From Niveispirillum sp943371025 (GTDB lineage: Bacteria > Pseudomonadota > Alphaproteobacteria > Azospirillales > Azospirillaceae): DNA of 64,000 bases. The notes under the pieces were generated by a model that saw only the letters and a list, made by a program, of their open reading frames with translations, made no database searches and was not told the origin of the DNA. Every line of letters starts with the position of its first letter. Within the stretch, counting starts at the first letter, position 1. The translations under genes were made by a program, and so were the position numbers. Location: the NCBI GenBank assembly GCA_943371025.1, contig CALRTC020000002.1, positions 186,001-250,000 of the forward strand. The letters run 5' to 3'. Below, piece after piece: positions 16,993 through 25,071 of the stretch.

Positions 16993-18120
16993 TCACCGCC
17001 GCAGCAGGAATTCCCGTCCCACCTTCACCCGCTTCACCCCATCATATTCCACGATATCGGCCGTGGCATAGGTCTCCGACCATTTGTCGGGCAGGTAGCT
17101 GCCGGTGCCAACGACATCGATGGGGGCCTGGGCGTCGGCCATGACCCGGCATTTCTCCGGGGAAAAGCCGCTGGAGGCCACAATCTTCACACCCGTGAAG
17201 CCCGCCTGATCCAGCTGTTCACGCAGGTAATGGATGGCCGCCGCCGACACGCCAGCCCCGATCAGGTGGCGCAGTTCGCTTTCGTCACGATAGCCGCGGA
17301 TGGCGTCGGGCGCATGCCGGTCCAGCACGGCATAGGATTTCGGCGGATCCAGCCCTTCCAGGAAGCGCCCGCCCGGCGTGTCGATGCGCAAGGACAGTTC
17401 CCCGCGCGCCGCCAGATCGGGAAAGCGGCGGCAGACGGACAGCGCATCCGTCACCTCCTGCCCGAAATAATCGACCAGTACGGTCATGGGCTGGCCGGGG
17501 AAGGTCTCGTGATACATCTCCGCCGCGCGCACGGTGGAGCCGGCATAGCCGATCAGGGCATGGGGCATGGTGCCCAGGCCCTTGTCGCGGCCGAAATAAT
17601 GGGCCGTGGCATCGGTGGCGTTGCCGACAAAGCCCACAGCCCCGTCGCGCCGTTGCGCGCGGGCGGACCCGACCGACGCGGCATAGGCCATGATCTCCGC
17701 CATCTCCGTGCCCGCACAATGGCGGGCATCCATGGCCAGGAACGCCACCTTGGGCAGGCCCGCGCACATCATATAAGCGTTGTAGGCGGCGACACAGGCG
17801 GGACCCAGCTTCATCAGGAACAGGGTCTCCAGCTCCGCCATCTGGCTGAACGGGCCGGTGATCCACATCATCGGCTCGCCCGCGCCGACCCACTTGGTCT
17901 CTTCATAATTCAGCTGGATGTCCGGCGCGAAGCCGCGTTCGGCCGCCACGGCGCGCAACCAGTCCAGCGCCAGCCGGGGCGCAAAGACCACGGGCCGGCG
18001 CATGAAGATGGCATAGGTGACAGGCTTGTCACCGAACCTCTCCACAATCGCTCGGGTGCGCTGAAAATAGACGTCAGTCCAGGCGGAGATGGCGTCGGCG
18101 GCGGGGGGCGTGATGGGCAT
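16993..18120 (-). CDS. Nicotinate phosphoribosyltransferase-like protein
   Basis: The enzyme joins nicotinate and PRPP to give nicotinate mononucleotide in NAD salvage. The protein (375 residues from this ATG) matches the family with 'DVYFQRTRAIVERFGDKPVTYAIFMRRP' near the start, 'MDARHCAG' and 'GFVGNATDATAHYFG' in the middle, 'VLVDYFGQEVTDAL', and 'IVASSGFSPEKCRVM' with 'PIDVVGTGSYLPD' closing the barrel. The reading frame is open up to 18180, and ATG codons at 18129 and 18120 and a TTG at 18180 are all possible; none has a good ribosome site. A perfect 15-bp palindrome lies right at this start, so the 5' end needs mapping. Confidence 0.85.
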   Translation of the reverse strand: MPITPPAADAISAWTDVYFQRTRAIVERFGDKPVTYAIFMRRPVVFAPRLALDWLRAVAAERGFAPDIQLNYEETKWVGAGEPMMWITGPFSQMAELETLFLMKLGPACVAAYNAYMMCAGLPKVAFLAMDARHCAGTEMAEIMAYAASVGSARAQRRDGAVGFVGNATDATAHYFGRDKGLGTMPHALIGYAGSTVRAAEMYHETFPGQPMTVLVDYFGQEVTDALSVCRRFPDLAARGELSLRIDTPGGRFLEGLDPPKSYAVLDRHAPDAIRGYRDESELRHLIGAGVSAAAIHYLREQLDQAGFTGVKIVASSGFSPEKCRVMADAQAPIDVVGTGSYLPDKWSETYATADIVEYDGVKRVKVGREFLLRR

Positions 18121-18124
18121 GGCC

Positions 18125-18160
18125 GGCATATGATGGTGGGTGTCGCCACCATCATATGCC
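18125..18160 (-). promoter_or_regulatory. Perfect 15-bp inverted repeat at the start of the phosphoribosyltransferase gene
   Basis: GGCATATGATGGTGG (18125-18139) and its exact complement (18146-18160) flank a 6-base spacer. It lies directly upstream of the ATG at 18120 and overlaps the alternative ATG at 18129. It may be an operator for an NAD-metabolism regulator or an mRNA hairpin that governs translation; no T run follows, so it is not a terminator. Confidence 0.5.
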
Positions 18161-18235
18161 TGCTGACCGTTTCGAGGCAAACCGGCTGGCGATGCCTGAC
18201 GGCGGAACGCTGGGATCAGGCAGCCGATCCAGCTT

Positions 18236-19480
18236 CTACTTCTTCTCGGTCTGCCCTGCCGGGGGCGGTTTGACCTCTTGGGGTGATTTCGACAGGCATT
18301 GCGTGACCAGCGACGAAACGAAGTCCGACCGTATTGGGCCTTCGCTGATCAACAGAGCGGCGGAGCGCACCTGTTCGACACAGGCATGTTGCAGATGCGC
18401 CTGGATTCCCTCGGTCAAGTTCTGCGCCGCGATACCTGTGGCGAAGATTTTGCCTGCCGTCAGGCTTGCGGCGGCGCCGTTCTTATTCCCGCCTCCGGTA
18501 GGGCTTGCGCCGCCGCCCTGGTCCTTGCCTTCGGTGTCGCGCGGCTTTTCGTCCCTGGCCGAGCTTGCGGTTCCATTGTGCTCGAATGTGCCAAAGACAG
18601 AGTAGGCGTCCGTCCGTTTGCTGTTGCTGTCCGTTGTGGCCGCGATATTCTTGGCATAATTTTGCCCAGCCTTCTGTGCCTCCTCCGCCTTTTGCACGTC
18701 GAATTTTAATTTGCTTGCAGCGTCTGTGCTGCTATCAAGGTTATTCTTCGCGCACACATAGACAAGATTGTATTTTTCCTTATCGCGTTCATTCTTGTCG
18801 AGCCCGAACTTGGGTTGATTTATGAGAGAATATGCAAATTCCAATATTTTGTTTTGTTTTGTCGTGTCCGTGTTTTCCTCGGGTGGCATTATGATTTCCT
18901 GACAATTATTGGAAAATCCAAAATTTTTGTTCAGTTCCTTGATAATTTCATTGTATGCAGGATAATTTTTTGTTATATAGTCGGTATTTGATTGGAACTT
19001 TCCGGCTTCTACCGATATTTCGGAAAACGCTTCCCTTGCCCTATCTTCATTTGCTTTTGCGCTGCCATATTTCTTTTCGGCCTCATGAAGGCTTTCAGCA
19101 AGTAATAGCGCCTCACGCACGGCCACCTCTTGGAGTTTTTTCCCAACTTCGTCCGATTTCACATCGGTCTTGTCGCCGTGCAGCCGCTCAAGACCTTTGC
19201 ATTTTCCAGACCCCTTATGCTGATCCTTATCGGGGTCTGCTTTGTCGTCCGAAATGTCACAGCCATAACCTGCGGCGACGGGAACATAGGCGAAATCGTT
19301 GGTGGCGTAGCCCAGGGTGATCTTGACTTGTCCATCAGTCATGTTCGGTGTCTGCAGGTTCAACCCGCCCGACATGGCAGAGGAATAGATCAGCGCCGAT
19401 TCATTTTTCGGCGCACAGCCGGCCAGAACCAGGGGCGGTATAAGCAGCACCAGACATGAATATTTCCTGACAATTTTCAT
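18236..19480 (-). CDS. Predicted lipoprotein of unknown function
   Basis: The 414-residue product begins MKIVRKYS, then a hydrophobic stretch and the lipobox LVLAGC, so it should be lipid-anchored after Cys processing. The mature part has no family I recognise. It has long charged helices ('EVGKKLQEVAVREALLLAESLHEAEKKYG', shown here only as a position near 120-150), a second helical part near 270-300 rich in Ala/Lys/Gln, and a Gly/Ser linker. The ATG overlaps the upstream gene's TGA (ATGA) and has GGAG before it. Bases 18700-19080 are clearly more AT-rich than the neighbours, a hint of recent acquisition. Confidence 0.72.
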   Translation of the reverse strand: MKIVRKYSCLVLLIPPLVLAGCAPKNESALIYSSAMSGGLNLQTPNMTDGQVKITLGYATNDFAYVPVAAGYGCDISDDKADPDKDQHKGSGKCKGLERLHGDKTDVKSDEVGKKLQEVAVREALLLAESLHEAEKKYGSAKANEDRAREAFSEISVEAGKFQSNTDYITKNYPAYNEIIKELNKNFGFSNNCQEIIMPPEENTDTTKQNKILEFAYSLINQPKFGLDKNERDKEKYNLVYVCAKNNLDSSTDAASKLKFDVQKAEEAQKAGQNYAKNIAATTDSNSKRTDAYSVFGTFEHNGTASSARDEKPRDTEGKDQGGGASPTGGGNKNGAAASLTAGKIFATGIAAQNLTEGIQAHLQHACVEQVRSAALLISEGPIRSDFVSSLVTQCLSKSPQEVKPPPAGQTEKK

Positions 19481-19965
19481 TCTGCTCTCCATCTGCCTGT
19501 ATTTTTGTTGATGCAGACCGCCCCGGCCGGATGACCGCAGGCCGCAAGTGCATTTGTCACGGCGTCGGTGGCATTGGCGCCATCGACGAAGATGACGACA
19601 CGACAATCCTCGGCATTGCCCAGCAAGACGGTCTGCTCGCGCCGCCAGCCGAGCGTGACGCCGCTGCCGGCCAGTCCGCCGCTGACCAGACCGAACCCTT
19701 CAATCCGGGCGCTGACCGGGGACGTGGCGGCCCGGGGCGCCAAGACAACCGGGCGCAGGAAGACATAGTGGCTGCTGTAAGACGCGTGGCTCTCCTCAAG
19801 CGAAACGGCGTCGGAGATCACGATCTTCGTACAACCGCTCGTCAGCAGGGCGGCCAGCAGAGGAAGTGCGGCGGTAAGGAGGCACGGCCAAGCCGCCGGA
19901 TGGCGGCGCTGGCGATTGAAGCCCGGTGATCGGCTCCGATCACGACGACGTGGTATTGCAGACAT
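19477..19965 (-). CDS. Predicted small lipoprotein of unknown function
   Basis: The 162-residue protein has a positively charged N-terminus (MSAIPRRRDRSRS), a hydrophobic segment and the lipobox LLTSGC at about residue 44. The long basic leader is unusual for a lipoprotein signal. The rest includes 'GFGLVSGGLAGSGVTLGWRREQTVLL' and a Cys pair near the end ('ALAACGHPAGAVC'). I do not recognise the family. An AAGGGGAA ribosome site supports the ATG at 19965. Its TGA overlaps the next lipoprotein's ATG, so the two are made together and may form a complex. No partner of known function is nearby. Confidence 0.68.
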   Translation of the reverse strand: MSAIPRRRDRSRSPGFNRQRRHPAAWPCLLTAALPLLAALLTSGCTKIVISDAVSLEESHASYSSHYVFLRPVVLAPRAATSPVSARIEGFGLVSGGLAGSGVTLGWRREQTVLLGNAEDCRVVIFVDGANATDAVTNALAACGHPAGAVCINKNTGRWRAE

Positions 19966-20109
19966 GCGGTTCCCCTTTCGGGTGGCGCAAACACCCGGTA
20001 GGGGGCCCCTGTCCGGCATGGGGATGAGTTTTGAATCAAATTTGAGGTGAATATATACACATTATTTCATAAGTGCCGATACAAGCCATGCAGTATCAAC
20101 TGAAAGGAC

Positions 20110-20132
20110 GTGCATGTGTAATCAGAATGCAC
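20110..20132. repeat. Inverted repeat in the AT-rich spacer 19966-20164
   Basis: GTGCAT (20110-20115) and ATGCAC (20127-20132) are separated by 11 bases, an operator-like spacing. The surrounding 200-base spacer is AT-rich (ATATATAC near 20050) and must contain the promoter of the lipoprotein pair. I could not place -35/-10 elements with confidence. Confidence 0.3.
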
Positions 20133-20164
20133 AAATATTGATCATGGCTGTGAAAATACCAGCG

Positions 20165-21346
20165 CTACGCGTGGATCAGGTCCGGCAGTGCCGGCACGTC
20201 CCGCGCATCGGGGAAGATCGCGGCGTCCAGGTCCCTGGCTGACAGGCCCAGATGGGCAGACAGCATTCCCTTCAGCAGCGCGCGCATGTCGGTGGTCGGG
20301 GCCAGATCGCGGCCCTGATACAGCTTGTCCTGCCGCAGGCCGGGCCAGTCGCCCAGCACGCGCCCACCCTGCACTGACCCGCCGGCCAGCAGGGCCACAC
20401 CGGCCGTGCCATGATCGGTGCCGCCGGACCCGTTGATGCGCACGGTCCGGCCGAATTCGGTCACCACGGCCATGATCGTCCGGTCCCAGACGGGCTGCAT
20501 GGCCCCGCGCAAGGCCACCATGGTTTCCGCCAGATCGCCCAGCGCATTGGCCAGACGGCCCTTGGCCGTGCCCTGGGCAACATGCGTGTCCCAGCCCGGC
20601 AGTTCCAGCGTGGCCACGCGCGGCCCGTCTGCATCGGACAACATGCGCCCGGCCGTGGTGGCCAGCGCCATGCGGTCCTTGTTGTCGCGGGGGCGGCCGC
20701 CTTCCATGCCATCCACCATCTGCGTCACCCCCTGACCGGCCGCCAGGGCCGGCCCCAGCACGGGGTCGGCATGATAAAGGGCGGCCACGCGTTCCATAAA
20801 GTCGGGCCCGCCTTCGGGCAGGGGAGACGGTGCCCAGCTGGCGACGGGCACGGACCCGCGCAGCACCAGCGGCACACCCTGGCCCAGCGCCAGACCCAGC
20901 CCCTGGCCGCCGCCATCCAGCCGGGCCAGCGCCCGGTTCAGCCAGCCGCTGCGGCCGCCGGCCTGCGTGCCGCCATTGTCCAGCAGGTCCTGGGCATCGA
21001 AATGGCTGCGCTCGCGATAGGGTGTGGCAATGGCGTGGACGGCCAGCATCCGGCCTTCCCGCCACCAGCCCTGCAGTGGTGCCAGGGCTGGGTGCAGGCC
21101 GAAGCGGCCATCCAGATCCAGCAGCCCGTCCGCCTGGCCCGGCTCGGCCAGGGCCAGGGCACCGCGCGCCGCCTTGTAATCCGGATCGGCATAGGGGGCG
21201 ATGGCGCCCAGACCGTCCATGGCGCCGCGCAGCACGATCAGCACCAGTCGGCGGTCGGTCCCGGCCGCTGCCAGCGACAGACGGGGGGACGTGGCGCTCA
21301 ACAGGCCGGCGCTGCCCAGGGCCAGGAGATGACGTCGGTTCAGCAT
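20165..21346 (-). CDS. DUF1501 exported protein (alkaline-phosphatase/sulfatase-like fold)
   Basis: The 393-residue protein has a Tat-like N-terminus ('NRRHLLALGSAGLLSA', residues 3-18) and the DUF1501 body: 'RLVLIVLRGAMDGLGAIAPYADPDY' near 33-57, 'MLAVHAIATPYRERSHFDAQDLLD' near 115-138 and 'VTEFGRTVRINGSGGTDHGTAGVALLAGG' near 300. The last motif carries the metal-ligand-type Asp/His of the alkaline phosphatase superfamily. Members are secreted and pair with DUF1800 genes; substrates are unknown. GGAG precedes the ATG by 7 bases and the DUF1800 stop is only 3 bases upstream. It is the last gene of the six-gene sigma operon. Confidence 0.9.
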   Translation of the reverse strand: MLNRRHLLALGSAGLLSATSPRLSLAAAGTDRRLVLIVLRGAMDGLGAIAPYADPDYKAARGALALAEPGQADGLLDLDGRFGLHPALAPLQGWWREGRMLAVHAIATPYRERSHFDAQDLLDNGGTQAGGRSGWLNRALARLDGGGQGLGLALGQGVPLVLRGSVPVASWAPSPLPEGGPDFMERVAALYHADPVLGPALAAGQGVTQMVDGMEGGRPRDNKDRMALATTAGRMLSDADGPRVATLELPGWDTHVAQGTAKGRLANALGDLAETMVALRGAMQPVWDRTIMAVVTEFGRTVRINGSGGTDHGTAGVALLAGGSVQGGRVLGDWPGLRQDKLYQGRDLAPTTDMRALLKGMLSAHLGLSARDLDAAIFPDARDVPALPDLIHA

Positions 21347-21349
21347 GAC

Positions 21350-22678
21350 CTATCTCCGTTGGAAGGCGGGGGATGACAGCGCCAGTGCCAGGGCCTCTGC
21401 GGCACTGGGGGCATTGGCGACGGCGCGGCGCAACCCGTCGTCGGCCAGTCCGCCAAGGGCCGTATCGACCAGCAATCTGGCATCCACGCGCCCGACCGCG
21501 CGCTGTGCGAAGGCCAGCGACCAGTCGATGCGACGCAGCACGGCGTCCGGCCCGGTCCAGTCGGCGGCACGGTCCGGCCATCCGGCCGGGGAGGGAGCGG
21601 CAAAGGGCAACTGGCCCAGCACCGACAGGCTGTTCAACACCTGCTGATCCGGCACCTCCATGCCCGTGCCGCGCAGGGTGGCGATGACGAAGTCATTGGG
21701 CGACCGGACCTTGCCCAGCGGCTGGGCCCAGGCGGCATCCAGGCGCAGCAGGGTGCGGGTGACATGGGCCAGATCGCCATGGCTGTCGCGAAAGGCGCGT
21801 TCCAGCGCCGCCACGGCGTCCGCGGGCGGATCGTCGGCGACGAAATGGCGGGCCAGCTTGACGGCCACATGCCGGGCCGTGGCCGGCTGTGCGCACAAAA
21901 GATCGATGGCGATCGCCGCCTCCTGCACACCGCCTTCGACGATGCGGTTGCCCAGCAGGATCTTGTCGCCCGGCTGGTGCCGGTTGGGATTGAAATGGGA
22001 GGCGCCGCCATCGCCATCCACGGCCCATCCGGTCAGGATCATGGCCATGGCCTGGACATCGGCCTGACCATAGCCGCCGTCGACGCCCAGCAGATGCAGT
22101 TCCAGCGCTTCCCGGCCCAGATTCTCGTTCAGGCCCTTGTCGCGGCGCTGGCCGGCCTTGCTGTCGGGACCGACGGACCTGGCATTGTCCAGATAGATCA
22201 GCATGGCCGGGTGCAGGATGGCCGCCCGCGCCATGTCGCGGAACCGGCCCAGGATATGGGGGCGGATGGCCTCCGTCTCGAACGGCAGTCCCAGGGGGCC
22301 GACGCCCGCCCGCTTGTTGGAAACGGTGAAATGGTTGGACCAGAAATGCACCAGCCGTTCCTGCAACGGCGCCTCAGACGTCGCCGCCAGCCGGGTGCGC
22401 AGCACGGCATCGGCGCGGTAGCGCTCGCGCCCCCTGGTTTTGGCCAGTTCCTCCTGAGCCGCGGCACCGGCCTTGCGGGCGGCCAGGAATTCCGCGACAC
22501 GGATGGCCGATCCCTCCTGTTCGGCCAGGGATGGCGGCAGCGGGCGGGGCGTCAGTTGCGCCTCTGCCCAGCCACGGGGATCGGCGGCCACCCGGTCCAA
22601 CTCTTCTGGTCCGGCTCCCTGACCGAAGCGGGACAGCGCATGCGCCGCCAGGACGCGGGGGGCGAAGGTTGCGGCCAT
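21350..22678 (-). CDS. DUF1800 protein
   Basis: This 442-residue protein shows the DUF1800 signature: 'ALSRFGQGAGPEELDRV' at the start, 'RLVHFWSNHFTVS' near 110, 'LGREALELHLLGVDGGYGQADVQ' near 190-215, and the 'LARHFVADDPP' region near 275. The function is unknown; it is usually co-encoded with DUF1501. No signal peptide is visible. I chose the second ATG (22678) because GGAGG lies 7 bases ahead, whereas it abuts the first ATG at 22684. The preceding metal-sensor gene stops 36 bases upstream. Confidence 0.9.
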   Translation of the reverse strand: MAATFAPRVLAAHALSRFGQGAGPEELDRVAADPRGWAEAQLTPRPLPPSLAEQEGSAIRVAEFLAARKAGAAAQEELAKTRGRERYRADAVLRTRLAATSEAPLQERLVHFWSNHFTVSNKRAGVGPLGLPFETEAIRPHILGRFRDMARAAILHPAMLIYLDNARSVGPDSKAGQRRDKGLNENLGREALELHLLGVDGGYGQADVQAMAMILTGWAVDGDGGASHFNPNRHQPGDKILLGNRIVEGGVQEAAIAIDLLCAQPATARHVAVKLARHFVADDPPADAVAALERAFRDSHGDLAHVTRTLLRLDAAWAQPLGKVRSPNDFVIATLRGTGMEVPDQQVLNSLSVLGQLPFAAPSPAGWPDRAADWTGPDAVLRRIDWSLAFAQRAVGRVDARLLVDTALGGLADDGLRRAVANAPSAAEALALALSSPAFQRR

Positions 22679-22714
22679 GGGCATTCCTCCTGTCTGCCGA
22701 TCCCGGCGGGCGGG

Positions 22715-23212
22715 TCAGCGTTCCGGCGGCGGTGGGGGCGGGGGCGGTGCCGCGTCCGGCGGTCCGTCCATCGGCTCGGGCGGCTCCCCGCCCCGACGAT
22801 CACCCCGGCCGGGCGGCGGGGGTAGCTTGCCTTCAGCCTGGGCCTTGTCCATCCGGTCGATGATGGTCTGGTGCAGCTTCTCCTGCGCCCGTGAAGTCTC
22901 CTCCCGCAGGGACGCGAAGGCGTTCACGGCCGCGGCACGGTCAAAGGGGCGGGCCCGCAGCGCCTCCACGGCATCCCGCCGCGCCTGACGCAAGGCGTCC
23001 ATTTGCTGGCGTACTGCGGGGTCGCGCGGGTGCATGGCTTCATGGATGCCGGGGCGCAGCCCTTCCGGCACCAGGCCCAGCAGCCGGTCAGGCATGCCGC
23101 CCGGCGGACCGCCGCCCCGCAGGCGGTGGCCGATCATCAGGCCGGCGACGGCCAGATTGACCGATAGCGAGGCCACCAGCAGGATTGACAGGATCAGGGT
23201 GGATCGTCTCAT
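22715..23212 (-). CDS. Periplasmic heavy-metal-sensor-like protein (Spy/CnrX family)
   Basis: The 165-residue protein has one N-terminal membrane segment (residues 5-27, 'LILSILLVASLSVNLAVAGL'). A helical periplasmic part contains the 'metal_resist' type helices ('RQQMDALRQARRDAVEALRARPFD' region near 68-95, then 'AFASLREETSRAQEKLHQTII'). It ends in a Pro-rich tail with eight prolines in a row. CnrX-type proteins bind Ni/Co and control an ECF sigma through an anti-sigma factor; Spy-type ones are chaperones. His residues at about 29, 57 and 61 could bind metal. Its ATG overlaps the anti-sigma stop (ATGA), so the two are coupled. Confidence 0.8.
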   Translation of the reverse strand: MRRSTLILSILLVASLSVNLAVAGLMIGHRLRGGGPPGGMPDRLLGLVPEGLRPGIHEAMHPRDPAVRQQMDALRQARRDAVEALRARPFDRAAAVNAFASLREETSRAQEKLHQTIIDRMDKAQAEGKLPPPPGRGDRRGGEPPEPMDGPPDAAPPPPPPPPER

Positions 23213-23670
23213 GGCGCGCTCTCCAACTCAGCCGTATCGATCTCCGCCGTCTGCTGGTTCAGCAGCGACAGCAGATCGTCACTGGCAACCTGTTCACCGG
23301 CCGTGGCCGGCAGGGCGACCAGCTGGCCATACCCAAGGAAAAAACCCAGAAGGCCGGCGGCGGTGGCCGTGGCCATGCCGGCCGTCCAGCGGCGCCAGGC
23401 CAGCGCCATGCTGCGCCAGAGACCGGCGCGGCCCGCCGGGCGCGGATTGTCGACGGGAATGTCCAGGACCGCCCGGCGCAGGTCGGCCGATGCGGTGACG
23501 GGCGGCAGGCTGGCCAGGGCCTCGGCCAGCACCTGTTCGGCCGTCAGCATCGCGCGCAGCTGCGCATCCTGTGCCAGGGCGGCTGTGGCCTTGCGGCGCA
23601 TTGTGTCGGGCCAGTCTTCCGGCCGGGCGCCGTGGCGGTCCAGCAGGGTCTGGAATTGGTCTGGTGTCAT
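23209..23670 (-). CDS. Predicted membrane anti-sigma factor
   Basis: The 153-residue protein has a cytoplasmic N-terminal part ('MTPDQFQTLLDRHGARPEDWP', then a helix to about residue 60), one membrane segment near 108-127 ('GMATATAAGLLGFFLGYG') and a short periplasmic tail. This layout, and its place directly after an ECF sigma gene, are those of anti-sigma factors. There is no zinc-binding HxxxCxxC motif, so it is not of the ZAS type. It starts 37 bases after the sigma gene and overlaps the metal-sensor gene. The partner relation is inferred from context. Confidence 0.75.
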   Translation of the reverse strand: MTPDQFQTLLDRHGARPEDWPDTMRRKATAALAQDAQLRAMLTAEQVLAEALASLPPVTASADLRRAVLDIPVDNPRPAGRAGLWRSMALAWRRWTAGMATATAAGLLGFFLGYGQLVALPATAGEQVASDDLLSLLNQQTAEIDTAELESAP

Positions 23671-23707
23671 GGCTGGCACCCCCGATCTGTCCTGTGGCTC
23701 ATCTCTG

Positions 23708-24364
23708 TCATCGTCCCGTCTCCCGTCCGGCCCATCCCGCCAGTTTCTCCCGCAAGGTCCGGCGGGCGCGGACCAGCAGGCTCTCCAGGGCCTTGACACT
23801 GATATCCAGCGCCTTGGCCGCCTCGGCGTTAGACAGGCCCGCTTCATAAGTCAGGGTCACCGCCGCGCGCAGCCGGTCCGGCAGGTCGGCGACGGCGCCC
23901 GCCACTGCGGCGCGGGTGCGCCGGTCGGCCAGCGCGTCCTCCTGCCCTGGCGTGGTGTCGGCGGGATCGCCCGCCGCGTCCAGCGGTGCCATCGGCGCCC
24001 GTCGCGTCCGGTCCAGGCACAGGTTGGTCGTCACCCGGTAGAACCAGGTGGCGAATTTCGCCGCGCGTTCATCGAAACGGTCGGCGTGGCGCCAGAGCCG
24101 CAGAAACGCCTCCTGCGCCACATCCTCCGCATCGGCCTGGTTGCCCAGGATGCGGCGGGCAATGGTGACAGTGCGGTCCAGGTGCCGGTCGACCAGCAGG
24201 CCATAGGCCCGCCGGTCCCCGGCCGCCACACGCGTCACCAGCGCCTCGTCCGTCCAGTTCTCCACCGTGTCGTCCCGCCTGTCGTACGTCCGGGTCCGGG
24301 CCTCGCCCGGAAGCCCGTCCACCGTCCCCACTCTACGTTGCGGCAGGCCGGCCGTCATGGTCAT
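23708..24364 (-). CDS. ECF-family RNA polymerase sigma factor
   Basis: The 218-residue protein contains sigma region 2 ('LVDRHLDRTVTIARRILGNQ', then 'AEDVAQEAFLRLWRHADRF', about 55-95) and region 4 ('YEAGLSNAEAAKALDISVKALESLLVRARRTLREKL', about 170-205). The 30 residues before 'WTDEALVTRVAAGDRRAY' are not conserved, so the true start may lie downstream of this ATG, for example at a GTG near 24268. It would direct polymerase to envelope- or metal-stress promoters, held in check by the next gene. It lies 12 bases below the EF-hand gene. Confidence 0.9.
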   Translation of the reverse strand: MTMTAGLPQRRVGTVDGLPGEARTRTYDRRDDTVENWTDEALVTRVAAGDRRAYGLLVDRHLDRTVTIARRILGNQADAEDVAQEAFLRLWRHADRFDERAAKFATWFYRVTTNLCLDRTRRAPMAPLDAAGDPADTTPGQEDALADRRTRAAVAGAVADLPDRLRAAVTLTYEAGLSNAEAAKALDISVKALESLLVRARRTLREKLAGWAGRETGR

Positions 24365-24376
24365 TGCCGCGACCGC

Positions 24377-24817
24377 TTACTTGTCGCCCTTGCGATCGCG
24401 CATCCGCTCCATGAACGGGTGGTCGCCGCCGCGCGGCGGCTTGAAGGCATCGAATTCCGCCTGGGTGACGGTGCCGTCCTTGTTCGCGTCCATCTGGTCG
24501 AACATGGCCAGCATATGGTCCTGCTTCTGCTGTTCGCGGGCGGCTTCCATGGCGGCGGGGAATTCGGCGCGGGTCACCTTGCCATCACCATCCTTGTCCA
24601 GCTTCTTGAAGTGATCGGCGCGGATGGCGGCGCGCTCCTTGTCATCCAGCTTGCCATCCTTGTTGGTGTCGTACTTATCCAGCATTTCCTGGAACATGGG
24701 GCCACGCGGACCGTCGCCGGGGCCGCCCGGGCCCATGGGCTGGGCGAAGGCAAAGCTGGTGCCGGCCAGCAGGGTGGCCAGCGACAGGGCGGCCAGGGCG
24801 CGTGTGTTCAAGGACAT
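24377..24817 (-). CDS. Periplasmic EF-hand protein
   Basis: The 146-residue protein has a signal peptide (residues 1-25, ending FAFA) and three canonical 12-residue calcium loops: DTNKDGKLDDKE (50-61), DKDGDGKVTRAE (74-85) and DANKDGTVTQAE (110-121), each with Asp at positions 1, 3 or 5 and Glu at 12. A Gly/Pro/Met-rich segment precedes the first loop and a basic tail follows the last. It should bind Ca2+ outside the cytoplasm. GGAG lies 7 bases before the ATG. It is the first gene of the minus-strand sigma operon, an unusual place for an EF-hand gene. Confidence 0.88.
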   Translation of the reverse strand: MSLNTRALAALSLATLLAGTSFAFAQPMGPGGPGDGPRGPMFQEMLDKYDTNKDGKLDDKERAAIRADHFKKLDKDGDGKVTRAEFPAAMEAAREQQKQDHMLAMFDQMDANKDGTVTQAEFDAFKPPRGGDHPFMERMRDRKGDK

Positions 24818-25071
24818 GTTTCAACTCCGTCAGGGCGGTGGAACGCCGGCTGGAACCAGCGTCGGGAAGAGGAGGCCGGAGCGTCCATGCGCTCGTTCAG
24901 CCGCCTTCATTGTTGATACGCGCCACGGGGAAAGTCCCTGCATCGATGAAATCATCGCGTGCTGGAAATTGATGTATTCCTTTTGGATTAGTGATAATAA
25001 CAATGCGTTAATGTTGTTCCGCATGGCCATGTCCAGAGATGGCTGCCGGACACAGCGGGTTCATCTAGGCC

